From contig CALSMJ010000001.1 in assembly GCA_943787425.1 (NCBI GenBank), forward strand, positions 729,271 to 793,270: DNA of 64,000 nt. Reading direction: 5' to 3'. The notes below the pieces were generated by a model. That model saw nothing but the letters and a program-made list of their open reading frames with translations. It had not been told where the DNA came from and did not search any database. Source of the stretch: an uncultured Pseudomonadales bacterium (GTDB lineage: Bacteria > Pseudomonadota > Gammaproteobacteria > Pseudomonadales > Azotimanducaceae). Below are positions 33,977-42,102 of this stretch, piece after piece; the first letter of the stretch is position 1; each line of letters starts with the position of its first letter. The translations under genes and the position numbers were made by a program.

Positions 33977-34507
33977 TTGAAAAAACTCCCTCTGCAAAGC
34001 GCCGCATTCCAGAATGCTTGGGTCGTCGACGATCTCGAAACAGCCTGTACCGCCTGGGTTCAGCAGCTCGGGGTAGGGCCTTTTTTTATTACCGAGTATG
34101 CCCCTGGTGCATTTGCTTCCGTGACCTATCGCGGCGCGCCAAGCGAGCTCGCAATGCGGATTGGCATCGCTCAGGCTGGACCCATTCAAATAGAACTCAT
34201 TCAACCGATTACCGAGCAAAGCGCTTTTCGCATGAGCGTGCCTGCAGGCAGCGGTCAAGGCTTTCACCATATCGGGATCTGGACAGAAAACTTTGACCAA
34301 GCTCTAGCGGAATTCAACGACCTAGGCTTTGAAACGATCAATACCGGGCGTACCCGCAGTACCGACTTTGCCTACTTGGACGCACGCCCCTTGCTCGGCT
34401 GTATGCTCGAGATCGTCACGAAAACACCGTTAATTGAGCGGCGATTCAGCGAGATCGCTGCGGCCGCAGAGGGCTGGCAAGGTGACGCGCCACTTCGATA
34501 CGCATGA
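33977..34507 (+). CDS. VOC family (glyoxalase-fold) protein
   Basis: A 176-residue protein of the vicinal-oxygen-chelate superfamily. One half starts QNAWVVDDLETACTAWVQQLGVGPFF and the other FHHIGIWTENFDQALAEFNDLGF; the pairing of H in FHHIG and E in PIQIELIQP and CMLEIV is consistent with a metal site as in methylmalonyl-CoA epimerase and glyoxalase I. TTG at 33977 is the only start that keeps the whole first strand. Its stop overlaps the Rieske gene start as ATGA, so the two are coupled. Substrate unknown. Confidence 0.85.
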   Translation: MKKLPLQSAAFQNAWVVDDLETACTAWVQQLGVGPFFITEYAPGAFASVTYRGAPSELAMRIGIAQAGPIQIELIQPITEQSAFRMSVPAGSGQGFHHIGIWTENFDQALAEFNDLGFETINTGRTRSTDFAYLDARPLLGCMLEIVTKTPLIERRFSEIAAAAEGWQGDAPLRYA

Positions 34508-34827
34508 GCCATCAATGCATCGTGTTCAGCGAAGACCTTCAGGACGGTGAACTCCGCGCCATAGAGCATGAGGGCCTTCACCTCTTGATCAGCCGGGTTG
34601 CGGGTCAATACTTCGTAACCGACAACCTCTGCAGCCACGGGCGGGTCTTATTGTCGAAGGGTAAACTTCGAGGTCGCCATATTATCTGCCCCCTCCATGG
34701 GGCGCGATTCGACGTTACAACGGGCCAGTGCTTGAGCGGCCCAACGCAGCAACCCATAAAAACCTATCCGACAGAGCGCAGCGCCGGCGAACTCATGATC
34801 CTGCTGCAAGCAGACGAAAGCCTGTAA
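34504..34827 (+). CDS. Rieske [2Fe-2S] ferredoxin-like protein
   Basis: A 107-residue stand-alone Rieske domain. The cluster ligands are visible in NLCSHGRVLL (C-x-H, near residue 45) and ICPLHGARFD (C-x2-H, near residue 64). It carries electrons, normally to a Rieske non-heme oxygenase or in assimilatory nitrite reductase systems. Here it is translationally coupled to a VOC protein (ATGA overlap) and followed 150 bases later by a P450, with no Rieske oxygenase in the window. Serving the P450 would be unusual and is only an inference. Confidence 0.92.
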   Translation: MSHQCIVFSEDLQDGELRAIEHEGLHLLISRVAGQYFVTDNLCSHGRVLLSKGKLRGRHIICPLHGARFDVTTGQCLSGPTQQPIKTYPTERSAGELMILLQADESL

Positions 34828-34976
34828 ATACTGTTATTCGAATCAAACGTGTCGTTACCTGACGCGCCGCCTCGACTGTAGCGCTTTCAGGCCTTCCCGG
34901 CTTGATCGGCTACCGGTTGCGACCGCGCGCGGGAAACGCTATTTTGATGCCCAGCCTTTCACTTAAAAGAGATCTC

Positions 34977-36218
34977 GTGACAACTTCTGTTAATTTCTTC
35001 TCAAAAGCGCTCCAAGATCAACCCTTTGAAGCCTATCAACGTTTGCGACACGACGCCCCCGTCTATCAGGATCCCAGTACTCGGATTTTTCACGTCTCTC
35101 GATTCGAAGATGTGCGCTATGTGCTGCAAAACCCGACGCTTTTCAGCGGCAAGACCCGAAGCGCTCAAGATCGGCAAACCGAGCGCCAGGCGCGTGTGAA
35201 TGAATTGTTTAAAACCAAGGGTTGGCTTCCTTCCGCCACTTTGATTGGCCGAGATGACCCCAACCACAAACAAATGCGGGCACTTTTTAACGACGCATTT
35301 AGGCCTGCAAAAATTCAAGCGATGGATGGTTTTGTACAACAGACCGCAGAGACCCTGTTTGACCAAATTGCAGAAGACGGTCAATGCGACTGGGTTCAAG
35401 CGATGTCGATCCCCCTGCCCTTGACCATTATCGTGAAACAAATGGGCGCGGATGAGGCCGATCTTTGGCGGATCAAAGCCTGGACGGATGCCTTCTTCAA
35501 ACGCATCAGCATGATGCTGAGCGAGGAAGAAGAAATTGAATGCGTGTTGATGGAAATCGAAGCGCAACACTATTTTCAACCAATTTTTGAACGCCTGCGC
35601 GCCACACCCGACGACACCCTCTTATCGGATCTCGTGAACAAGGAAATACCAGAATGGGGCCGGACATTAACCGATGAGGAACTGCACGCGGAGATGATGG
35701 CGGATACCTTTGTTGGCGGCAGTGAAACCACAACGAACGCCCTGTCTGCTGGCATCAAGCTATTGATCGAGAACCCAGCGGTTTGGGACCAACTCAAACA
35801 CAATACCGAAACCCACCTGCGCGCGTTTATCGAGGAAGTGCTGCGATTGGAGTCACCTGTACAAATGCTGTTGCGTCGCGCCACCGCAGCGACCGAACTC
35901 AATGGGGTCGCTATCCCAGAGGGTGCTTTGATTGGCGTGCGCTATGGCGCAGCCAATCGTTGCGAAGACCAATTTAGCTGCCCGGCAGACCTGCGCCTAG
36001 ACCGGGACAAACCTGGCGCGCACCTCGCCTTTGGCTCCGGAATCCATCACTGCTTGGGGGCGCCGCTCGCAAGGCGAGAGCTCTGGTGGGGCTTTAAGAC
36101 TTTCATCGATCGGGTCGAGAGCGCGCAATTTACGCCGGGCGCCAACGACTTCAGCTATCAACCACATTGCCTGCTGCGCGCGCTGACATCACTGCAGATC
36201 GACTTCCAGCTCAAGTAA
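34977..36218 (+). CDS. Cytochrome P450
   Basis: A 413-residue P450. FGSGIHHCLGAPLARREL near residue 345 is the heme loop, EEVLRLESPVQMLLRRAT contains ExxR, and ADTFVGGSETTTNALS is the I-helix with Glu in place of the usual Asp before Thr-Thr. GTG at 34977, preceded by AAAAGAGATCTC, begins at the normal place for bacterial P450s (VTTSVNFFSKALQDQPFEAYQRL); ATG at 34947 or an earlier start at 34902 is possible. It is 150 bases after the Rieske gene on the same strand. Substrate unknown. Confidence 0.92.
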   Translation: MTTSVNFFSKALQDQPFEAYQRLRHDAPVYQDPSTRIFHVSRFEDVRYVLQNPTLFSGKTRSAQDRQTERQARVNELFKTKGWLPSATLIGRDDPNHKQMRALFNDAFRPAKIQAMDGFVQQTAETLFDQIAEDGQCDWVQAMSIPLPLTIIVKQMGADEADLWRIKAWTDAFFKRISMMLSEEEEIECVLMEIEAQHYFQPIFERLRATPDDTLLSDLVNKEIPEWGRTLTDEELHAEMMADTFVGGSETTTNALSAGIKLLIENPAVWDQLKHNTETHLRAFIEEVLRLESPVQMLLRRATAATELNGVAIPEGALIGVRYGAANRCEDQFSCPADLRLDRDKPGAHLAFGSGIHHCLGAPLARRELWWGFKTFIDRVESAQFTPGANDFSYQPHCLLRALTSLQIDFQLK

Positions 36219-36592
36219 TTCGATCTTGAGGCGGGGAAACGGCAGGTTGCAACCGATCCGCGACCCGCGCTAGCGCGAGCTGCTCCAAAGGTTTCTGAAT
36301 TGCACCCAGTTGCTTGGCGAGCCTGCCTGAACCCTTATAATTGATGCGAAAAATGCCTCCGGCGCGACCCGCCACGGCCTTCTAGCCCGCCAAAGACCTG
36401 ATGCTTGAATACCCCGCGCACGCCGTGACCCTCATAACTTGATCGACTCGCTTGCGTTTCCGCTCTGGGCGCCGGCACCAGTCGTTCTAAATTGTGCCAA
36501 ACAAGCACCACGCACACGCCTTGCGGCACCGGGACAGTTTTTGAGCCGTTGGGCACTGGGCCGGATTCATTAAAAGCAATTTAGAAAAGAGA
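36219..36592. other. Gap between P450 and tRNA-Arg with minus-strand open frames
   Basis: No supported gene. Two short minus-strand frames are open, 36556-36335 (73 codons) and 36375-36211 (54 codons), overlapping in different phases. They might be remnants of one frameshifted gene. Neither has a recognised domain. Confidence 0.4.
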
Positions 36593-36669
36593 TGGCCCGC
36601 CCGGAGAGATTCGAACTCCCGACACCCAGGTTCGAAGCCTGGTGCTCTATCCAGCTGAGCTACGAGCGG
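36593..36669 (-). tRNA. tRNA-Arg (anticodon TCG)
   Basis: Read on the minus strand, the acceptor arm CCGCTCG pairs with CGGGCGG (one G-T pair). The D-arm is GCTC-AGCTGGATA-GAGC, the anticodon stem CCAGG/CCTGG closes the loop CTTCGAA with anticodon TCG, and the T-arm is GGGAG-TTCGAAT-CTCTC with one G-T pair. Discriminator G is followed by an encoded CCA (36593-36595). Length is 77 bases including CCA. It decodes CGA and, by wobble, other CGN codons. Confidence 0.95.
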
Positions 36670-36702
36670 ACGCTTGCTTGCGAATGCAAAAACAAGAGGC
36701 GC

Positions 36703-36732
36703 AGTATAGGCAATCTGGTGCATCCATGCCAG
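36703..36732 (-). promoter_or_regulatory. Putative promoter of tRNA-Arg
   Basis: On the minus strand CTGGCA (36732-36727) and TATACT (36708-36703) are 18 bases apart, and the -10 is followed by GCGCC, the GC-rich discriminator typical of stringently controlled stable-RNA promoters. The expected start lies about 25-30 bases before the tRNA. Confidence 0.5.
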
Positions 36733-36750
36733 CACTCCCTAAATGGTTTA

Positions 36751-36770
36751 TACTGTATAAATGTACAGTA
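36751..36770 (+). promoter_or_regulatory. LexA (SOS) operator
   Basis: TACTGTATAAATGTACAGTA matches the gammaproteobacterial LexA consensus: CTGT and ACAG half sites separated by exactly eight AT-rich bases, with matching TA flanks. TATACT at 36749-36754 overlaps its left end and could be the -10 of a rightward promoter. The only rightward gene near it is the unknown one at 36761-37081. Confidence 0.75.
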
Positions 36771-37081
36771 TTAAGATCAGAATCAACCAACGCCTCGTTA
36801 CGCTGAGTCAGGGTGACACCGGCACCATTGGCGTTTTGATGCGCTCGGGTCAGCTGCAATATTATTATTGGGGAGGGTTCTCCTTGAACCTGCAGCGGCG
36901 TGTAAAGCTCAGCGTTGAGTCGATTCCGAACGAGCAACGGCGCAACCCTCGGCAGCCTGCTGCTATGATTCAAGATTGGATGCCGCTTGCTGCTGACGAG
37001 TGTTTACTGGGGAGCTTTGATGGTGTCTTGGTGATGGCTTATTTGCCATTCACGATTGTGAAACAGCGACCATTACACTGA
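36761..37081 (+). CDS. Hypothetical protein under probable SOS control (start uncertain)
   Basis: An open frame of 106 codons from an ATG that lies inside the LexA operator. If transcription starts just after the operator, this ATG would not be transcribed. TTG at 36884 has the much better ribosome binding site GGGGAGGGTTCTCC and gives 65 residues; an ATG at 36839 is intermediate. The C-terminal part (SIPNEQRRNPRQPAAMIQDWMPLAADECLLGSFDG, residues about 53-90) looks like real protein, but I recognise no family and it does not resemble SulA, UmuD, RecX or ImuA. It overlaps the convergent MarR gene by nine bases. Confidence 0.55.
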   Translation: MYSIKIRINQRLVTLSQGDTGTIGVLMRSGQLQYYYWGGFSLNLQRRVKLSVESIPNEQRRNPRQPAAMIQDWMPLAADECLLGSFDGVLVMAYLPFTIVKQRPLH

Positions 37082-37552
37082 TCCGATATTGACCTCACCG
37101 CTGGTTAAGATCGGCGCTGCATCTAGCGTCTCAGCATTCATCATACTGGCCACCATCTGTACCGATGCAATCAACATATGCCGCTGCCACTCCGGCAAAG
37201 CGCGGTAGTTATCAATAAAATCGGCTTGCAAAGGCGATGGCGAGCTCTCGAGTTTTTCGCAGCCAAGCGCTGTAAGCTCAACAAGGGTCTGTCGGCGATC
37301 CCGGCTTCCTTTAACCCGGCGGATCAACCGATTGCGCTCTAAACGATCGAGTAATGATGAAATGGTTGCCTGAGACAGCATGACTTCCCGTGCGATGGCA
37401 CTCGGCGACGGCATATCCAGATTCACGATCGCTTGCATCACCAGCAATTGCGAGGTGGTTAACCCTGACGCTTTCAAAAGCTTTTTAGAGTGTAAGTCGA
37501 TGGCGCGCGTGATCTTTCTCAACCCGATCAAAACCTCATCGTAATCAGCCAT
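37073..37552 (-). CDS. MarR family transcriptional regulator
   Basis: A 159-residue winged-helix regulator. The recognition region SAIAREVMLSQATISSLLDRLERNRLIRR (residues about 50-78) and the wing GSRDRRQTLVELTALG are typical of MarR. It probably binds as a dimer and responds to a small ligand. No divergent operon stands immediately next to its start: the upstream neighbour is the dipeptidase gene, whose stop is 300 bases away. Its target is therefore unknown. The 3' end overlaps the SOS-linked gene by nine bases. Confidence 0.9.
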   Translation of the reverse strand: MADYDEVLIGLRKITRAIDLHSKKLLKASGLTTSQLLVMQAIVNLDMPSPSAIAREVMLSQATISSLLDRLERNRLIRRVKGSRDRRQTLVELTALGCEKLESSPSPLQADFIDNYRALPEWQRHMLIASVQMVASMMNAETLDAAPILTSGEVNIGSV

Positions 37553-37852
37553 CCCGTTTTTTTACCTTCTCTTTCTAAGCGCCCGAAGTTTAACCGAAGA
37601 TAGGCCTGATATACCAATTTGACCCCAGCATTTTCGATCGACTCATGCTGTCAAAGGAGCCCAAGACAGCCAAAGCAAACAACGCACCCAGCCCGCACAC
37701 GAGCCGTCATTTGCGCCTTTCCGTCAACGGCAAATATGCGACTCGACGATCTTTATGGAACGCATCGGCTGCGGCGAAGGCTGTCCATCCACCGCAAGGT
37801 TAGGCCTTCGGCCCTATCGAGCTGTTTCAGGCAGGTAAAGCGATTGAATCCA
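37553..37852. other. Gap between MarR and dipeptidase genes
   Basis: About 300 bases with no supported gene. A weak hairpin around TAGGCC-TTC-GGCCCTA near 37801-37816 lies downstream of the dipeptidase stop on the minus strand but has no T-run. Confidence 0.35.
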
Positions 37853-38677
37853 TCAATCCTCGGTGATTGGGAAATCAAAATAAACCGTCGGGTAAGGCTC
37901 TGGCTGAAAGGTAAAGTGCCACCATTCTTGGTCATCGTTCACAAAGCCCTGGGCCGCCATGGCATTGACCAGGCGCTGGCGATTCTGCTTTGCCACCTCG
38001 CTGAGATCGGGGTGCGCGGTACGACTCAGCCGGTCGAAACAATCATAGTCTGAGCCAAAATCGAGCAGTCCGGCTGCACGATCTTCCGCGAACCGTCGTC
38101 GACAGACGCCACCATTCGTTTTGCCAGAAACGGCCGCCGCTGGATCGTCCTGCAATTGATAAAGACCAACATCCACCGTCGCCCCCCGGCTATGCCCAGA
38201 GTGTCGGGCGATATACCCTTTGGCAAAAAGTTCGGACTTCTCTATGCGCGGGAAATAATGACTTTTCTGAGCAGCTTCTGGCGTCAGCGCCCATTGCACG
38301 AAATCTTTCGTCGCGCGCTCCGGTCGATAACAATCGAACAGGACGAGGCCATACCCCTGGGCAAGCAAAGCCTTATGAACCGCCACTAAAGCGATCGCCG
38401 CTGGATCCGCCAAATAGCAGACCGGTGCCAAATAGCCCGCAATCGGTCGACCCACGAAATTCTGATCACTTGCATAACGCATATCAGAACGAATCGAGGC
38501 ATCCAGGCGCGTCACACTCTGAAAGCGCTTTGGCCGCACGGGCCCGACGTCATCACCGATTGGTTCGACCCGGATCCTCTCCGAATTATCAGACTCGACG
38601 CTCGCCACAGCCAAGGTTGACGCAAGCAAGCACAGCAGCATCCAAGGATACCTGGTGAGATGGGTTGTCAGACGCAC
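37853..38677 (-). CDS. D-alanyl-D-alanine dipeptidase (VanX/DdpX, M15D family), exported
   Basis: A 274-residue zinc peptidase. GTG at 38677 follows AAAGGGAGCCATT and opens a signal peptide (WMLLCLLASTLAVAS); an earlier in-frame ATG at 38776 would put a long polar leader before it. ARHSGHSRGATVDVGLY provides the SxHxxGxxxD zinc ligands and EWWHFTF the catalytic Glu and third ligand. VanX-type enzymes cut D-Ala-D-Ala; in non-resistant bacteria the periplasmic form recycles peptidoglycan dipeptide. No vanH, vanA or Ddp transporter gene is near. Confidence 0.92.
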   Translation of the reverse strand: MRLTTHLTRYPWMLLCLLASTLAVASVESDNSERIRVEPIGDDVGPVRPKRFQSVTRLDASIRSDMRYASDQNFVGRPIAGYLAPVCYLADPAAIALVAVHKALLAQGYGLVLFDCYRPERATKDFVQWALTPEAAQKSHYFPRIEKSELFAKGYIARHSGHSRGATVDVGLYQLQDDPAAAVSGKTNGGVCRRRFAEDRAAGLLDFGSDYDCFDRLSRTAHPDLSEVAKQNRQRLVNAMAAQGFVNDDQEWWHFTFQPEPYPTVYFDFPITED

Positions 38678-38921
38678 AATGGCTCCCTTTTTGCGAACTG
38701 TTTGAGCATAACGAGCAACGCTGGCAATAAACAAGCCTCGAAATGCCGGTGACACGGGCGATCGAAGCGAGCACACGCGTCAAAACAGTGGATGCACTTG
38801 GCGTCGCTTATTGAACGACAGTCGGTTACGCTTAAGGTCCCGCTCTGATCACTTTTCCAACAACATTATGACCGACCTCGCCAAAGTGACTTTTAATTCT
38901 CAACCAAAACCAGGAATCATC

Positions 38922-39383
38922 ATGCCAGCAGTTTTGCTTGTTTTAGCCCTCGCCGCACCGCTCTCCCAAGCAGACCCTGAGTTCATTCAGTTGGACCCGA
39001 TGAGATCAATGACGCAACCTTTTTCGGATGCCGTGGTCATCGGCGATCTGATGATTTTATCTGGTCAAGTCGGAACCGATGCATCAGACCAACTCGTCAA
39101 AGGTGGCCTCGTTGCTGAAACCCATCAAATTTTCGCGAATATGCGCGCTATCCTTAAAGCCCGAAACTTAGACCTATCCCATATTGTAAAGTGCACGGTT
39201 ATGATGGATGACATCAGCCAATGGGGCGCGTTCAATCAGGTTTATCTGAGCTACTTTGATGGCCCAAAACCCGCCCGCTCAGCCTTTGGCGCCGATGGTC
39301 TAGCATTAGATGCGCGGCTTGAATTAGAGTGCTGGGCAAAGATTCCGAATGAACCCGATGGGACCGACCCCGCATCGTCGTGA
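38922..39383 (+). CDS. RidA (YjgF/UK114) family protein with signal peptide
   Basis: A 153-residue protein. ATG at 38922 follows CAGGAATCATC and begins a signal peptide (PAVLLVLALAAPLSQA), so the product is probably periplasmic, unlike cytosolic RidA. The RidA core shows FSDAVVIGDLMILSGQVGTD, ETHQIFANMRAILKARNLDLSHIVKCTVMMDDISQW, and PARSAFGADGLALDARLELECWA. The usual Arg that contacts the imine substrate lies in PARS. RidA proteins hydrolyse enamine/imine intermediates; a secreted role is unknown. In-frame starts upstream at 38811 and 38868 are less likely. Confidence 0.9.
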   Translation: MPAVLLVLALAAPLSQADPEFIQLDPMRSMTQPFSDAVVIGDLMILSGQVGTDASDQLVKGGLVAETHQIFANMRAILKARNLDLSHIVKCTVMMDDISQWGAFNQVYLSYFDGPKPARSAFGADGLALDARLELECWAKIPNEPDGTDPASS

Positions 39384-39844
39384 GATCGACTGCTAAAGAT
39401 CTTCGAGGCATTGTTTTAAGCTTGCCCCTGAACATAATCAGAGGCCGAGGCACGCTCAGGTGCAAATACCGAACCTCGACGCCAACGGCATCGATTACAC
39501 AGAACAAGGGATCGCAAACACAAGCTTAATCGCGCAGGATCAATCCGCTGCCTCTGGGCACCCCCCAAATATTTGCAGGTACCTCAATGGATTTTACGAG
39601 CTACAGCAGTGACGATTTTTAACCCTTTCCGGCCTTTTTCCTCAAACAAGAACATAGCCCCTATGACCGCTGTGCTGTCAAATCAGATTAACCCAAGCGT
39701 CCGACCTGAAACCCGCACAACCCCTAATGATACAATCGAGTTACCGACCGGCCGCGGAGTTGGCCACACGATACAGGCCTCATCAAAAATGACCTGCCCT
39801 AAACTACCAGCGCTGACCCGCGCCGAAAGCAGCCGGTCTTCGCC
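39384..39844. other. Gap before first MATE gene
   Basis: About 460 bases without a supported gene. Open frames exist on both strands near 39600-39920, but neither has a recognisable domain or good ribosome binding site. TGATACAAT near 39727 resembles a -10. Confidence 0.4.
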
Positions 39845-41236
39845 GTGAAGACTTTTCAAACGGTGGCAATAGAGTCCAGAAAGCTTTTCAGGTTGGCGCT
39901 GCCGCTCATGGGCGCACAACTGGCACAAATGGGCATGGGGGTCACGGACACCATCATGGCCGGTCAGTACAGCGCGATCGATCTTGCTGGCGTTGCACTC
40001 GGCAGCAGTGTCCTATGGCCGGTCATGTTGTTGTTCATGGGTTGCATCCAAGCCGTGACACCGACGGTTTCGCAACTCAACGGCGCCAAGCGCTACCTTG
40101 AAATTGGCGAAGTCATTCGTCAGGGTCTCTGGATGGCCTTATTCGGCGGTCTTGCTGCCGCTTTAATGTTGAATCTGATCGGGCCGATCTACGAACTACT
40201 CGACGTCGAGGCGTCCTCAGCCAAAATTTCCATTGCCTATCTCAAAATGTGTTCGATGGGCATTCCCGCGCTGATGTGCTTTTTCGCGTTACGGTTTCTC
40301 GCTGACGGCATGGGCTATACCCGTCCCGCGCTGATAATAGCTGTTGCGGCCCTGCTATTAAAAATTCCACTCAATTACGCCTTAATCTACGGCGCCTTTG
40401 GCTTGCCGGAGATGGGCGGCGTTGGCTGCGGTGTCGCGCAAGCCATCATCATGTGGCTCCAACTCGTGTTGGTCATCTTTGTGGTAACCCGGCGCCGATT
40501 CAATAAAACCCAATGGCTTCGGCGCATTACTTGGCCCGACTGGCTCAGGATTAAAAACCTGTTGAGAGTTGGCCTACCCATTGGCGCCACGATTTTTGCA
40601 GAAATGGGCTTGTTTGCGTTCACCACACTTTTACTCGGACGTTACGGGCCAGAGGTGGTTGCCGCGCACAATATCTCCATGAACATTAATGCGGTGCTGT
40701 TTATGCCGCCGATGGCCTTGGGTATGGCAGCGACCATTCGTATTGGATATCGGATTGGCGAGGGTCAGGCTGTGGAGGCTCGATCAACCGCGGCAATTGC
40801 CATCTTCAGCAGTTTATTGCTTGCGGTCTCTGGCGCATTGCTCATTTATCTGTTTCGAGATCCGATGATCCAGCTGTACACCGAAGAAAACAATGTGGTG
40901 CAACTGGCCAGGCAACTGCTGATGTTCGTGGTGTTCTTTCTGATCTTTGACGCGACCCAATCGACCGCAATCGGCACCTTGAGAGGCTATAAGGACACGC
41001 AAGTTCCCATGAAAATCGCGCTGATAAGCTATTGGGTGATTGGCCTGCCCCTGGGTTGCACCCTCGGCTTTGGCTGGTTTGCGCCACCGCTTGAGGTATA
41101 CGGATTCTGGATTGGCTTGGCGGCTGGGGTCGGCTGCGCGTCCATCTTATTGTGTTATCGCCTCTTTAGACTCAGCGGTGATCCGGTCTTAATCCGGTCG
41201 CTTGCGGCCGCCGCCGATCCAGAACCCAGGCCCTGA
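39845..41236 (+). CDS. MATE family efflux transporter
   Basis: A 463-residue, about twelve-helix inner-membrane exporter. FRLALPLMGAQLAQMGMGVTDTIMAGQYSAIDLAGVALG at the N-terminus and the second-half repeat GLPIGATIFAEMGLFAFTTLLLGRYGPEVVAAHNIS are typical of NorM-type MATE proteins, which export cationic drugs or metabolites with Na+ or H+. GTG start at 39845. A paralogue lies in inverted orientation at 42103-43455. Confidence 0.93.
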   Translation: MKTFQTVAIESRKLFRLALPLMGAQLAQMGMGVTDTIMAGQYSAIDLAGVALGSSVLWPVMLLFMGCIQAVTPTVSQLNGAKRYLEIGEVIRQGLWMALFGGLAAALMLNLIGPIYELLDVEASSAKISIAYLKMCSMGIPALMCFFALRFLADGMGYTRPALIIAVAALLLKIPLNYALIYGAFGLPEMGGVGCGVAQAIIMWLQLVLVIFVVTRRRFNKTQWLRRITWPDWLRIKNLLRVGLPIGATIFAEMGLFAFTTLLLGRYGPEVVAAHNISMNINAVLFMPPMALGMAATIRIGYRIGEGQAVEARSTAAIAIFSSLLLAVSGALLIYLFRDPMIQLYTEENNVVQLARQLLMFVVFFLIFDATQSTAIGTLRGYKDTQVPMKIALISYWVIGLPLGCTLGFGWFAPPLEVYGFWIGLAAGVGCASILLCYRLFRLSGDPVLIRSLAAAADPEPRP

Positions 41237-41242
41237 TGCGTC

Positions 41243-42070
41243 TTACCAAGGCTCAAAATTCTTGAGCCACAACCGACCGCCGCGCCCAGGATACGGATTA
41301 AACGCGCTAAACCCAAGCAGACGTTTTACCCGATCTGATCGATTTTGAAGCGCCCGAGCCGAGTAGATTTGAGTGCTGGCCTCCTCTGGCGTCAACCAGC
41401 CCACAACAAAACTCAAATGCAGTGCCCAACGCCAACGATCTTCGGTACCGTTCTCACCGCCGCCGTGAATCACTTTGCCACTGTAAATTAAGGCATCCCC
41501 CGCCGCGAGTTCAGCGGGCATCGTTTCATCAGGCTGTCCAATGCGGTCGTAATCAAGCCACTGGTGACTGCCAGGAATCACCCGAGTCGCACCAACTGCC
41601 GCATCCACGTCTTCCAGCGCGAGGATCATACTGACCGTGAGTTCAGGACAATCGGGCCAACCGTGCTGCATCACGTTCGACCAGTTATCTCCATCTCTGT
41701 GCAACGTTTGAGCCGGCTCGCCAGGGCCGATAATCATCGCTTGGCAGGTGTTCATCCAATACTGCGGACCACTGTCTTTGAGCAGCGTGTCGGCAATACC
41801 CGATAAGACCTCATCTTCCAATAAATCAAAGAAGACCTCAGACAGCAGCCCAATCCCGGTGAAGCGCTTCGTATTCGCGCCATGGAACTTTTGCCAATAG
41901 CGCGGCCCACCCTGAGGGCCCGCCGCACGTTGCGCCGCCTCGGCACAAATACCGGCTCGCAATGCCTCGAGTCGAATGGGATCAAGCATGCCTTCAACGA
42001 TCAAGGCACCATCTTTAGACAGCGCATCGATTAACCTTGAAAGGGCGGTGGACTTCGAGAATCGCTCCAA
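41243..42070 (-). CDS. Phytanoyl-CoA dioxygenase (PhyH) family protein
   Basis: A 275-residue Fe(II)/2-oxoglutarate oxygenase. TLHRDGDNW near residue 118 carries the HxD iron ligands, IHGGGENGTEDRWRWALHLSF near 200 holds the distal His and the 2OG-binding Arg. GALIVEGMLDPIRLEALR is the usual PhyH start. The start is a TTG at 42070 preceded by GGAGTGAGTT. Substrates of bacterial members range from phytanoyl-CoA to ectoine and secondary metabolites; none is indicated here. It sits between two inverted MATE transporters. Confidence 0.9.
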   Translation of the reverse strand: MERFSKSTALSRLIDALSKDGALIVEGMLDPIRLEALRAGICAEAAQRAAGPQGGPRYWQKFHGANTKRFTGIGLLSEVFFDLLEDEVLSGIADTLLKDSGPQYWMNTCQAMIIGPGEPAQTLHRDGDNWSNVMQHGWPDCPELTVSMILALEDVDAAVGATRVIPGSHQWLDYDRIGQPDETMPAELAAGDALIYSGKVIHGGGENGTEDRWRWALHLSFVVGWLTPEEASTQIYSARALQNRSDRVKRLLGFSAFNPYPGRGGRLWLKNFEPW

Positions 42071-42102
42071 AACTCACTCCATCAACGAATTCATTGGCCT
42101 GA

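Noticed and set aside
36647..36973. Minus-strand gene overlapping tRNA-Arg
   Set aside because: It reads into the tRNA sequence and across the SOS operator; there is no supporting feature.
37853..38677. Vancomycin-resistance cassette
   Set aside because: Only a VanX-like dipeptidase is present, without VanH, VanA, VanS or VanR; a signal peptide and dipeptide recycling explain it better.
39683..39928. Minus-strand gene ending near 39683
   Set aside because: It overlaps the start of the MATE gene by 84 bases and has no recognised domain or good start, although its composition is not obviously random.
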